From positions 1 to 13,538 of the forward strand of contig JAQGMN010000466.1 of assembly GCA_028292345.1 (NCBI GenBank): a DNA stretch of 13,538 nt, written 5' to 3'. This stretch comes from Polaromonas sp. (GTDB lineage Bacteria > Pseudomonadota > Gammaproteobacteria > Burkholderiales > Burkholderiaceae_C). Of the stretch, positions 7,101-13,538 are shown piece after piece. A program made the translations under genes and the position numbers. The number at the start of each line of letters is the position of its first letter. Positions within the stretch are counted from its first letter, which is position 1. A model generated the notes under the pieces. It was not told the DNA's origin. It made no database searches and worked only from the letters and a program-made list of their open reading frames with translations.

Positions 7101-9958
7101 TCAGTGCTTCCACCGTGGCGCTTGCCCATTCGCTGGCAGGAAGCTCTGCAACGGTGGGTTTTCTCGCCTTGTCCGACCTGGCAAGAGCGCTGGAACATGC
7201 GCTTGAAAATTCCCACAACCACCACAGCCATGGTGCCGGCGCCTATGGCGAATTGTTCATCGAGGCCTCCGAGGACATACGCCGCTTGCTGCACCAGTTT
7301 GCGGCTGGTTTTCTCAAGCAGCCCCTGCCCGGCCTCCTGGAGCGCCTGGCCGGGCTTGAGTTTTCCGATTCGGTCACTCCGGAAACAGACGACGATGGGC
7401 TTGGCAGCCTTGATGACCTGCCGCCTGCCGAGGCAGCCGGATTGCCTTGGCCCGCAGAAGCTCCGATGCCTGGCCTTGGCAGAGCCATCAGCCAGGCTGC
7501 GTACGACGATGACCACGACGACATCGATGCCGTCGATGTGGTTGATCTTGACCTGTTCCCGATTTTTGAGGAAGAGTGCGCCGAACTCATGCCGCGCCTG
7601 GGTTCGGCCCTGCGTCAATGGGCAGAAACGCCGGCTGACCCCGGCCCACGGTCGGAAGTGCTGCGCGTGCTGCACACCCTCAAAGGCAGCGCACGCCTTG
7701 CCGGGGCGATGCGCCTGGGAGAAATGGCCCACCGCATCGAGTCCGAGTTTGCCTTCATTGGATTGCAAGCGCCTGCCAGCCAGGAAATCGAGTTTTTGTT
7801 GACACGTTTTGACGCGATGCAAAATGCGTTTGAAAGTTTGCGCCGTCTCGATGCCGCAGCGCCGCAGGACATGCTCGTCCAGGCTGAAACCCTGCCTGGC
7901 ATTACCATTGAACCGGATCCGCAGGACCTTCATGTTTTCCTGTCTGAAAATGATGCTGAGGAAAATGATGTTGAAATTTCCCCCTTCATCGACAGCACCC
8001 GTGTTACTACCAGTGCCAATGCCCATGCCAGAAAAATTGAAATTCCCGGACCGCAAGCCATGGTCATGCAGCCCTTGCGGCAGGCTGCCAATGCCAGCAT
8101 TCGGGTGCGCACCCAGTTGCTTGACCGCATGGTCAACCAGGCCGGTGAAGTCATGATCAGCCGCTCACGCCTGGAGGCAGAAGTGGGTCAGCTGCGCATG
8201 TCCCTGACCGACATGACCGGCAGCCTGACGCGTTTGCGGCAGCAGCTGCGCGACATCGAACTGCAGGCTGAAACCCAGATGCAGTCGCGTCTGGCGCTGG
8301 CCAAAGAAGCCAAGGCAGGTTTCGATCCGCTGGAGTTCGACCGCTTTACCCGCGTTCAGGAATTGACCCGCATGATGGCCGAGTCGGTGAACGACGTGGC
8401 TACCGTGCAGCGCACACTGCAGCGCACGATTGAAGCCACGGAAGACGACCTGGTCGCCCAGGGCCGACAGGCACGCGAACTGCAGCGCGATTTGCTGCGT
8501 ACCCGCATGGTGGAGTTTGAAAGCGTTTCCGAGCGCTTGTACCGCGTGGTCCGGCAAACGTCCAAGGAAACCGGCAAGCAGGTGCGGCTCGATTTGCACG
8601 GCGGCAACCTCGAAATGGACCGGGGCATGCTGGACCGGATGATGCCCGCCTTCGAGCACCTGCTGCGCAACTGTCTGACCCATGGCATCGAAGCGCCAGA
8701 GGCGCGGATTCGCGCGGGCAAGGATGCGGTGGGCCTGATCACCATCCAGCTGCGCCAGGAAGGCAATGACGTCTCCGTGCAGCTGGGCGATGACGGTGCC
8801 GGCCTGGACCTGGCCCGCATCCGTGCGCAGGGCGTCAAGCAAGGACTCATGACGGCCGATCAGGCAAGGGATGACGAAGCCACCGCCAACCTGATCTTCC
8901 TTTCGGGTTTTTCAACTGCGCAGGAAGTGACCGAACTGGCCGGGCGCGGCATTGGCCTGGATGTGGTGCGAAGCGAGGTGATTTCACTCGGCGGCCGCAT
9001 CAAAACCTCGACCGTCGCAGGCAAAGGGACGGAATTCACCATGGTCTTGCCGCTGACCACGGCCGTGACGCAGGTGGTGATGGTTCGCGCAGGCAGCATG
9101 TCGGTCGGGGTGCCGGCCAATGTGGTGGAAACCGTGCGCCGCGCTTCCGGTGCCGAGCTGCAGCAGGCTTATCGCTCCGGCGTGCTGGACGTGGGCGGCG
9201 AGCCGGTGCCCTTTTTCTGGTCGGGCGCCTTGCTGCAGGCCTCGCATTTCAGCAGCGAAGCCCAGACCAAGACCACCCCAGTCGTTGTTTTCCGAAGCGC
9301 CGCGCAGCGCGTTGCCATGCACGTTGACGAGGTGCTCGGCAACCGCGAAGTGGTGGTGAAGAACCTCGGTCCCCAGCTGTCGGGACTGCCGGGACTGACC
9401 GGCATGTCGATGCTGCCGTCGGGTGCCGTGGTGCTGATCTACAACCCCGTGGCCTTGGCCGCGGTCTACGGCGAGCAGGCACGGGCATGGAGCAAGAACT
9501 ACCTGGACCACGATGCGGCCCGGCTTGCCGGTCGCCCGACGGACGGCATTTCCCCCGCCCTGGCGGCGCCGCAAACCCCCCTGATCCTGGTGGTCGATGA
9601 TTCCATCACCGTGCGCCGCGTGACCCAGCGCCTGCTGCTGCGCGATGGCTACCGGGTGGCCATGGCCGCCGACGGGCTGCAGGCCCTTGAAAGGCTGCAG
9701 GAAGAAATCCCGGCGGTGGTGCTGTCGGACATTGAAATGCCGCGCATGGACGGGTTTGACCTGGCGCGCAACATCCGGGCCGATGCGCGCATGAAAGGCC
9801 TGCCGATCATCATGATCACGTCGCGCATTGCCACAAAGCACAACGAGCATGCCGTGGAACTGGGCGTCAACCATTACCTGGGCAAGCCTTACTCCGAAGA
9901 CGAGTTGCTGCGGCTGATCCGGCAATACTGCTCGGTGCAGGCTGCTGTTTCGGCATAA
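4124..9958 (+). CDS. pilL: Giant hybrid chemosensory kinase PilL/ChpA (multi-Hpt, CheA core, CheW, receiver)
   Basis: This 1944-residue cytoplasmic CheA-family histidine kinase would autophosphorylate and feed PilG and PilH. Domains: N-terminal ChpA-type region about 1-600 with degenerate Hpt-like helices (QLHQAVGVLEVVGL, H72; and a QMRGVLSVLGL copy lacking His); Hpt about 690-790 with FHTLKGSARM (H730); Hpt-like about 960-1075 with AHSLAGSSATVG (H1002); Hpt about 1140-1235 with LHTLKGSARLAG (H1184); dimerisation helices from about 1329; ATPase with N-box N1516/H1520, G1 DDGAGL from D1556 and G2 GRGIG (1607-1611); CheW domain about 1642-1787; receiver with D1825-D1826, phosphoacceptor D1869 and K1921. 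All catalytic residues are present. Linkers are acidic and Pro/Ala-rich, with a repeated EAPAPID at 662 and 678. ATGs at 4133 and 4172 are alternative starts; no strong ribosome binding site separates them. No pilK or chpB follows, unlike Pseudomonas. Confidence 0.93.
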   Translation: MHPMVTNSIAAQPDAAMSDLGPLAWVLNELCKSLEAATKALKRFTKEAEAGRGSDLGAADVSQLRAARQQLHQAVGVLEVVGLAEPAMVLRAMEAAVQKFVHQPELCSQDAVAKIEYASFALTEYLEGVLADKPFSAVSLFPQYRNVQELVRAERIHPADLWSYEWRWLEPEVPAVDARPYGSDARELLDSAVLQLMKGKAPQAAASLKELSLGFAAAQTQRQPRIFWLLAAGFFEAIAHNLLGSDLYVRRAASRVLLQYASLSRGEGVIAERLVLDLLFFCFQAVSGRASDTPVLSAVRFAYGLARFKPVDYELVQFGRFDPALLAQARKRIVLAKDAWSSLCAGDSTKIKQVADQFSLVTDSLRKLHAASESLAQALSQAIEATASRRQVPGIPLAMEVATSMLYLEAVFDDLDPSDPQLAIRTASLAERLQGVIDGGAPRPLEGWMEELYRRVSDKQTMSSVVSELRVALAEIETSLDLFFRNSQDKTRLEPVPGQLAQMRGVLSVLGLEQASRAVLQMKGTVEQMLDTEIDDQQVRAAGTFEQLGNNLGVLSFLIDMLNYQPALVKKLFVYDEEKDQLTSLMGRPPGAGDAASSITVKTEPVSPNSVVAMENDKNSFFQEMAGDRSEEAPRLESTVVPRAGFQSLAPADDGAFHLPAEAPAPIDRMPLPSAALEAPAPIDFEEDDLRDIFLEEAREVAGHAVLAIAMLESHPDDLEQLTVLRRAFHTLKGSARMVGLDEFGEAAWAMEQLLNSWLADQAAASSEFRALCGEVMAGLERWIDAIEGNHDSAWSALGFCDSAQAMRMERRYLALNISVRSGNGSEISTPDEVAETQTASRIGAGFERDPLPAFFLEDVSGIAATVLPERQADPIPAELEELDFDSLFPASSERSVAPAVADSVKASHVLGAAFQPETPSGIPAGGSTAMLDQAHESEPHDEKERVDDAVKVIDGLRIGIPLYNVYLNEADEWSRRLVSEVAEWALESHQPISASTVALAHSLAGSSATVGFLALSDLARALEHALENSHNHHSHGAGAYGELFIEASEDIRRLLHQFAAGFLKQPLPGLLERLAGLEFSDSVTPETDDDGLGSLDDLPPAEAAGLPWPAEAPMPGLGRAISQAAYDDDHDDIDAVDVVDLDLFPIFEEECAELMPRLGSALRQWAETPADPGPRSEVLRVLHTLKGSARLAGAMRLGEMAHRIESEFAFIGLQAPASQEIEFLLTRFDAMQNAFESLRRLDAAAPQDMLVQAETLPGITIEPDPQDLHVFLSENDAEENDVEISPFIDSTRVTTSANAHARKIEIPGPQAMVMQPLRQAANASIRVRTQLLDRMVNQAGEVMISRSRLEAEVGQLRMSLTDMTGSLTRLRQQLRDIELQAETQMQSRLALAKEAKAGFDPLEFDRFTRVQELTRMMAESVNDVATVQRTLQRTIEATEDDLVAQGRQARELQRDLLRTRMVEFESVSERLYRVVRQTSKETGKQVRLDLHGGNLEMDRGMLDRMMPAFEHLLRNCLTHGIEAPEARIRAGKDAVGLITIQLRQEGNDVSVQLGDDGAGLDLARIRAQGVKQGLMTADQARDDEATANLIFLSGFSTAQEVTELAGRGIGLDVVRSEVISLGGRIKTSTVAGKGTEFTMVLPLTTAVTQVVMVRAGSMSVGVPANVVETVRRASGAELQQAYRSGVLDVGGEPVPFFWSGALLQASHFSSEAQTKTTPVVVFRSAAQRVAMHVDEVLGNREVVVKNLGPQLSGLPGLTGMSMLPSGAVVLIYNPVALAAVYGEQARAWSKNYLDHDAARLAGRPTDGISPALAAPQTPLILVVDDSITVRRVTQRLLLRDGYRVAMAADGLQALERLQEEIPAVVLSDIEMPRMDGFDLARNIRADARMKGLPIIMITSRIATKHNEHAVELGVNHYLGKPYSEDELLRLIRQYCSVQAAVSA

Positions 9959-10013
9959 AAAAGGCCTTTTGCGCAGGCGGGCAGGGCGCCAGCTGCTACT
10001 GAAAAAATAGCAG
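9959..10013. terminator. Short inverted repeats in the pilL/phrB convergent gap
   Basis: The 62-base gap between the converging pilL and phrB genes starts with the palindrome AAAAGGCCTTTT (9959-9970), directly after the pilL TAA. A second stem, CTGCTACT (9993-10000) with AATAGCAG (10006-10013) around a GAAAA loop, pairs seven of eight bases. Both could help end transcription in either direction. The first has no loop and the second has no T-tract, so neither is a textbook terminator. The second resembles CTA.../...TAG hairpins that I recall as common between genes in Comamonadaceae. Confidence 0.4.
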
Positions 10014-10020
10014 AAAGTCG

Positions 10021-11493
10021 TCAGGCCTTTTTCACGATCGCATACCGCTGCAGGGTCAGCGTCCGTGCTTCGGCATGGTCGACCAGCGGCATCGGGTAGT
10101 TGCTGCCCAGCGCCACGTCCGCACCCATCAGTTCCACCCCGGGAGCCAGCCAGGGGCTGTGCAGCGCAGCCTTGGGCAGCCGGGCGAGCGCCGGCAGGTA
10201 CCTTCGGATGAACTTTCCGTCCGCGTCGAACTTTTCGCTCTGGCTGACCGGGTTGAAGATGCGGAAATAAGGCTGGGCATCGCAGCCGGTGCTGGCGGCC
10301 CACTGCCAGCCCCCATTGTTGGAAGCCAGCTCGAAATCATTGAGCTTTTCGGCAAAATAACGCTCGCCCCAGCGCCAGTCGATGCCCAGGTCCTTGACCA
10401 GGAAACTGGCCGTCACCATGCGCAGGCGGTTGTGCATGTAGCCGGTCTGGTTGAGCTGGTTCATGGCGGCGTCGACCAGCGGATAGCCGGTCCGGCCTTC
10501 GCACCAGGCGAGGAACAGCGACTCGGCCTTTTCGCCGTGTTCCCATTGAACCGCGTCGTATTCGGGTTTGAAGGCGCTGCCCGCCACATGCGGAAAGTTC
10601 GACAGGATCTGGGCGTAAAAGTCGCGCCAGATCAGCTCGCCGAGCCAGGTGGCCGCGCCTTCATTGTCCGCGTGGTGCGCCAGCGCGACAGAGGCCAGTT
10701 TTCGGACCGAAACGGTTCCGAAGCGCAAATGGACGCTCAGGTAACTTGGACCCCGGATGCCGGGAAAGTCGCGGGTGTCCCGGTAATTTCTCATCCGGGC
10801 CAGGAAGTCTTCAAACAGCGCGTTCCCGCCCTGGCTGCCGGCCGGCAGCTTGAGCGCTGGCAGGTTGGTCGCTTCAAACCCGAGTTCGGCCAGCGACGGC
10901 ATGTCGGCCGCTTCGTTCGCGGGCAGGGGCGCCAGAGCGGCGCCGTATTTTTCCACCCTATAGGGCTTGAGGTAGAAGGCATCGACCTTTTTCAGCCAGG
11001 CATTCTTGTACGGCGTGAACACGCTGTAGGGCTTGCCGGCCAGCGTCAGCACCTCCTGGCGTTCAAAAACGACATGGTCCTTGAAGGTGTGAAACGCCAC
11101 GCCCTGGCTTTCCAGCGCCGCCTGCACCTGCGCATCGCGCGCCAGGCTGTAGGGCTCGTCGTCGTGGTTGGCGAACACGGCTTGCGCCGACAGTTGACGG
11201 GCCAGCGCGGGCAGGGCGCCGCCTGCCGCCTCGTGGCGCACCAGCAGACCGGCCGGAGGCGCCGGGTCGTGGCCAGATAGCTGCGCCAGTTGGCCGTTCA
11301 GGTCCACCAGCGATTCCCGGATGAATTCCACGCGCCGGTCGGCCCTGGGAAGCGCATCCAGGATGGACCGGTCAAAAATGAAGGCGCAATAGACCTGTTC
11401 GCAGGATTTCAGCGCATGGTGGAGCGCCGCATTGTCCTCGGTCCGCAAGTCCCGCCGGAACCACATCAGCCCTGTCTTGTATTTTTTCTGCAT
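10021..11493 (-). CDS. phrB: Deoxyribodipyrimidine photolyase (class I CPD type)
   Basis: This cytosolic flavoenzyme is expected to repair UV-induced cyclobutane pyrimidine dimers with blue light. It has 490 residues, normal for class I bacterial photolyases. The N-terminal antenna-binding alpha/beta domain begins LMWFRRDLRTEDNAAL (9-24). The C-terminal FAD domain shows WLGELIWRDFY (283-293), EGRTGYPLVDAAM (332-344), MHNRLRM (353-359) and LNDFELASNNGGWQWAASTG (384-403), followed by PYFRIFNPVSQSEKFD. These agree with CPD photolyase rather than class II enzymes. The ATG at 11493 is chosen because the frame upstream (to 11679) encodes unrelated low-quality sequence; a ribosome binding site is not obvious. 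The gene is convergent with pilL and divergent from yqgE, so it is a separate transcription unit with no evident link to the chemosensory genes. Substrate specificity (CPD against cryptochrome-like signalling) is inferred from family resemblance. Confidence 0.93.
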   Translation of the reverse strand: MQKKYKTGLMWFRRDLRTEDNAALHHALKSCEQVYCAFIFDRSILDALPRADRRVEFIRESLVDLNGQLAQLSGHDPAPPAGLLVRHEAAGGALPALARQLSAQAVFANHDDEPYSLARDAQVQAALESQGVAFHTFKDHVVFERQEVLTLAGKPYSVFTPYKNAWLKKVDAFYLKPYRVEKYGAALAPLPANEAADMPSLAELGFEATNLPALKLPAGSQGGNALFEDFLARMRNYRDTRDFPGIRGPSYLSVHLRFGTVSVRKLASVALAHHADNEGAATWLGELIWRDFYAQILSNFPHVAGSAFKPEYDAVQWEHGEKAESLFLAWCEGRTGYPLVDAAMNQLNQTGYMHNRLRMVTASFLVKDLGIDWRWGERYFAEKLNDFELASNNGGWQWAASTGCDAQPYFRIFNPVSQSEKFDADGKFIRRYLPALARLPKAALHSPWLAPGVELMGADVALGSNYPMPLVDHAEARTLTLQRYAIVKKA

Positions 11494-11588
11494 GCGGCAA
11501 TGGTAGTGAAAAGAACACAAGCCTGAAGCCGCACGTCTTTTAGCGGAAAAGATTGGCCCTGAAGGTCGGATGCTTGCAACCGGCGCGC

Positions 11589-11617
11589 TTCGCCTGCTGA
11601 AAGTCAGCGCGTAAAAT
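11589..11617 (+). promoter_or_regulatory. Candidate promoter for yqgE, possibly giving a leaderless mRNA
   Basis: TAAAAT at 11612-11617 is a good -10 match (five of six). A weak -35 candidate, TTCGCC at 11589-11594, lies 17 bases upstream. The A of the yqgE ATG is at 11624, seven bases past the -10 element, where transcription would normally begin. No Shine-Dalgarno sequence fits between them. A small stem GCTGA-AAG-TCAGC (11596-11608) lies between the two elements. Confidence 0.45.
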
Positions 11618-11623
11618 CTCCCG

Positions 11624-12214
11624 ATGGCCACGGAATCCACCCCTTCGATCAACCTCACGCACCACTTCCTCATTGCCATGCCCGGGCTGGAGGATGAGGG
11701 CTTCTCGAAAAGCGTGATCTACATGTGCGAGCACAGCGAGCGGGGCGCCCTGGGCCTGATCATCAACAAGCCCAGCGACATCAATGTCCAGGGATTGTTC
11801 GACAAGGTCGAATTGCCGCTGCGCCGCGAAGACCTGACGCAAACGCCGGTATTCCAGGGCGGCCCGGTGCAGACCGAGCGCGGCTTTGTGCTGCACGAAT
11901 CCATGATGCCCGGCAGCGAATCGGTCTATGCCTCGACCATGTCGATCCCGGGCGGCCTGGAAATGACCACGTCCAAGGATGTGCTCGAAGCGCTGTCCAC
12001 CGGCGCAGGTCCGCGCAAGGTGTTTGTCTCGCTCGGCTATTCGGCCTGGGGCGAGGGCCAGCTTGAATCGGAGCTGCTCGACAACAGCTGGCTGACGGTG
12101 GCTGCCGACCTGGGCGTGATTTTTGACACGCCTGTCGAGGAACGCTACGACAAGGCGCTCAAGCTGCTGGGCCTTGAAAGCTGGATGATCTCGCCCGTTG
12201 CCGGACATGGGTGA
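11624..12214 (+). CDS. yqgE: YqgE/AlgH family protein (UPF0301, DUF179)
   Basis: This 196-residue cytosolic protein belongs to the widespread YqgE/AlgH family, whose biochemical role is not established; a link to alginate regulation was proposed for AlgH in Pseudomonas. Family landmarks are clear: LTHHFLIAMPGLEDEGFSKS (residues 9-28), IYMCEHSERGALGLIINKP, the FQGGPVQTERGFVLHE block near the middle, and VFVSLGYSAWGEGQLESEL followed by NSWL.V towards the C-terminus. Length is normal. The ATG at 11624 is the first start in frame with the conserved N-terminus and lies immediately after a -10-like element, so the mRNA may be leaderless. The 3' end overlaps the start of ruvX by eight bases, matching the common yqgE-ruvX pairing in proteobacteria and implying co-transcription. 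Confidence 0.93.
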   Translation: MATESTPSINLTHHFLIAMPGLEDEGFSKSVIYMCEHSERGALGLIINKPSDINVQGLFDKVELPLRREDLTQTPVFQGGPVQTERGFVLHESMMPGSESVYASTMSIPGGLEMTTSKDVLEALSTGAGPRKVFVSLGYSAWGEGQLESELLDNSWLTVAADLGVIFDTPVEERYDKALKLLGLESWMISPVAGHG

Positions 12215-12663
12215 GCCCCTGGCGGACCCCGATGGTTGTCAGCCGGGCGAGTCGCAGGCGCCAGCACCGCATCCGGTCACGCGCCTGCAGACCTTTCTGG
12301 CCTTCGATTTCGGTCTGAAGCGCACCGGCGTGGCCTCGGGCAACAGCCTGACGCGCACCGCCTCGCCGCAAGCCACCATTGCCGCCGAGGGTGTCGCGCG
12401 TTTTGCGCTGATCCAGGCGCGCATCCAGGAGTGGCAGCCCGACGCGCTGGTGGTCGGCGTTCCGTTTCATCCCGACGGCGCCAGCCACGACAATACCGTG
12501 CGTGCGCAAAAGTTTGCGCGCCAGCTGCGTGGCCGCTTCGGCTTGCAGGTGTTCGAGGTCGATGAACGCTACAGCACCACCGAGGCCCTGGCCGGCGGCG
12601 CAAAAGACGCCGATGCCGCATCGGCCTGCATCATTCTGGAACAATTTCTAAGGAGCCTTCCCC

Positions 12664-12683
<20 letters not shown>
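12207..12683 (+). CDS. ruvX: RuvX/YqgF, putative Holliday junction resolvase / pre-16S rRNA nuclease
   Basis: This encodes a 158-residue RNase H-fold nuclease of the YqgF family, proposed to process the 5' end of pre-16S rRNA and earlier suggested as a Holliday junction resolvase. Motifs: LAFDFGLKRTGVASG with the first metal-binding Asp34, VVGVPFHPDG in the middle, VDERYSTTEA, and DAASACIILEQFL containing the final acidic residue. The core begins near residue 28, so there is a polar Pro/Gly-rich N-terminal extension of about 27 residues compared with the E. coli protein. The ATG at 12207 overlaps the yqgE stop by eight bases; a TTG at 12198 in the same frame is an alternative. Its 3' end overlaps pyrR by 20 bases, indicating translational coupling within a yqgE-ruvX-pyrR-pyrB unit. 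Confidence 0.93.
12650..12655 (+). promoter_or_regulatory. pyrR ribosome binding site inside ruvX
   Basis: AAGGAG at 12650-12655 lies eight bases before the pyrR ATG at 12664 and is embedded in the ruvX coding sequence. It supports initiation of pyrR inside the 3' end of ruvX. Confidence 0.75.
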
Positions 12684-13182
<499 letters not shown>

Positions 13183-13197
13183 ACCCAAAAAAAGCGC

Positions 13198-13205
13198 AAG
13201 AGGAA
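13198..13205 (+). promoter_or_regulatory. pyrB ribosome binding site
   Basis: AAGAGGAA at 13198-13205 is a purine-rich Shine-Dalgarno match eight bases before the GTG at 13214, supporting that GTG as the pyrB start. Confidence 0.6.
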
Positions 13206-13213
13206 CCCAACGC

Positions 13214-13538
13214 GTGCTGTACCGACGAAACCCCCAACTCAACAAGAACGGCGAGCTGATCCACCTGCTGTCCACCGAAGGCCTGTCCAGGGACATCCTG
13301 ACGCAGATCCTGGACACCGCTGAAAACTTCGTGTCGGTCAGCAGCCGCGACGTGAAAAAAGTCCCGCTGCTGCGCGGCAAGAGTGTTTTCAACCTGTTTT
13401 TTGAAAACTCCACCCGCACCCGCACGACCTTTGACATCGCCGCGACCCGGCTGTCGGCCGACGTGATCAACCTGGACATTGCCCGCTCGTCGGCGTCCAA
13501 GGGCGAGTCGCTGCTCGACACCATTGCCAACCTGAGCG
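13214..13538 (+). CDS. pyrB: Aspartate carbamoyltransferase catalytic subunit, N-terminal part (cut by window edge)
   Basis: These are the first 108 codons of aspartate transcarbamoylase, which joins carbamoyl phosphate to aspartate to give carbamoyl aspartate, the committed step of pyrimidine synthesis. The carbamoyl-phosphate loop STRTRTT lies at residues 66-72 within LFFENSTRTRTTFDIAATRL, and SSASKGESLLDTIANL begins the next conserved segment with the family Ser and Lys of the 80s loop. The start is a GTG at 13214 (reading LYRRNPQLNKNGELIHLL after it), with a purine-rich ribosome binding site upstream. It lies 31 bases after pyrR in the same direction, so both are probably on one transcript. 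The rest of the gene is outside the window, so I cannot say whether a pyrC or inactive pyrC' follows. Confidence 0.95.
   Translation, partial: MLYRRNPQLNKNGELIHLLSTEGLSRDILTQILDTAENFVSVSSRDVKKVPLLRGKSVFNLFFENSTRTRTTFDIAATRLSADVINLDIARSSASKGESLLDTIANLS

Noticed and set aside
8984..10303. Minus-strand open frame of about 439 codons spanning the pilL 3' end and phrB 3' end
   Set aside because: It overlaps two recognised genes in other frames and crosses their convergent gap. The translation resembles no protein family I know.
10075..11280. Plus-strand open frame of about 401 codons inside phrB
   Set aside because: It is antisense to an intact photolyase with all FAD-domain motifs; the translation is low-complexity Val/Gly/Arg/Gln.

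Overview
The window reads as chromosomal DNA of a high-GC betaproteobacterium, most likely order Burkholderiales, family Comamonadaceae. The reasons are the protein sequences (PilL, PilJ, PyrB and PyrR resemble my memory of Polaromonas/Rhodoferax/Variovorax-type proteins) and a gene order I associate with that family: thiD, rubredoxin, a pil-chp chemosensory cluster, yqgE, ruvX, pyrR, pyrB. No mobile element, tRNA, rRNA or CRISPR array is visible.

Layout. Bases 1-460 hold the start of a minus-strand thiD (thiamine pyrimidine kinase), cut by the window edge. A 167-bp divergent spacer with a candidate promoter and a 7-bp inverted repeat leads to a small rubredoxin gene (628-801). Bases 915-9958 hold a type IV pilus (twitching) chemosensory cluster on the plus strand: pilG, pilH, pilI, pilJ and a giant hybrid kinase pilL. 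Then comes a convergent minus-strand photolyase (phrB, 10021-11493), followed by a tight plus-strand run yqgE-ruvX-pyrR-pyrB. Adjacent genes overlap or nearly touch there, and pyrB is cut by the right edge.

How the genes work together. PilJ would sense a surface or pilus-derived signal, PilI would couple it to PilL, and PilL would phosphorylate the single-domain regulators PilG and PilH, which set pilus extension and retraction. The cluster has no pilK (methyltransferase) or chpB (methylesterase). yqgE-ruvX-pyrR-pyrB is a housekeeping and pyrimidine-synthesis block.

What is unusual. I do not see a new kind of system, but the chemosensory cluster is abnormal in three ways. pilG carries two in-frame stop codons 21 bases apart in an otherwise intact frame. 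PilJ has its first membrane segment joined almost directly to the end of its periplasmic domain, so most of the expected sensor domain is missing. Synonymous codon choice also changes sharply near base 3545, inside the most conserved part of pilJ. Together these suggest either a recombined and partly decayed twitching-chemotaxis locus or a chimeric or error-bearing assembly. The sequence alone cannot decide between them.
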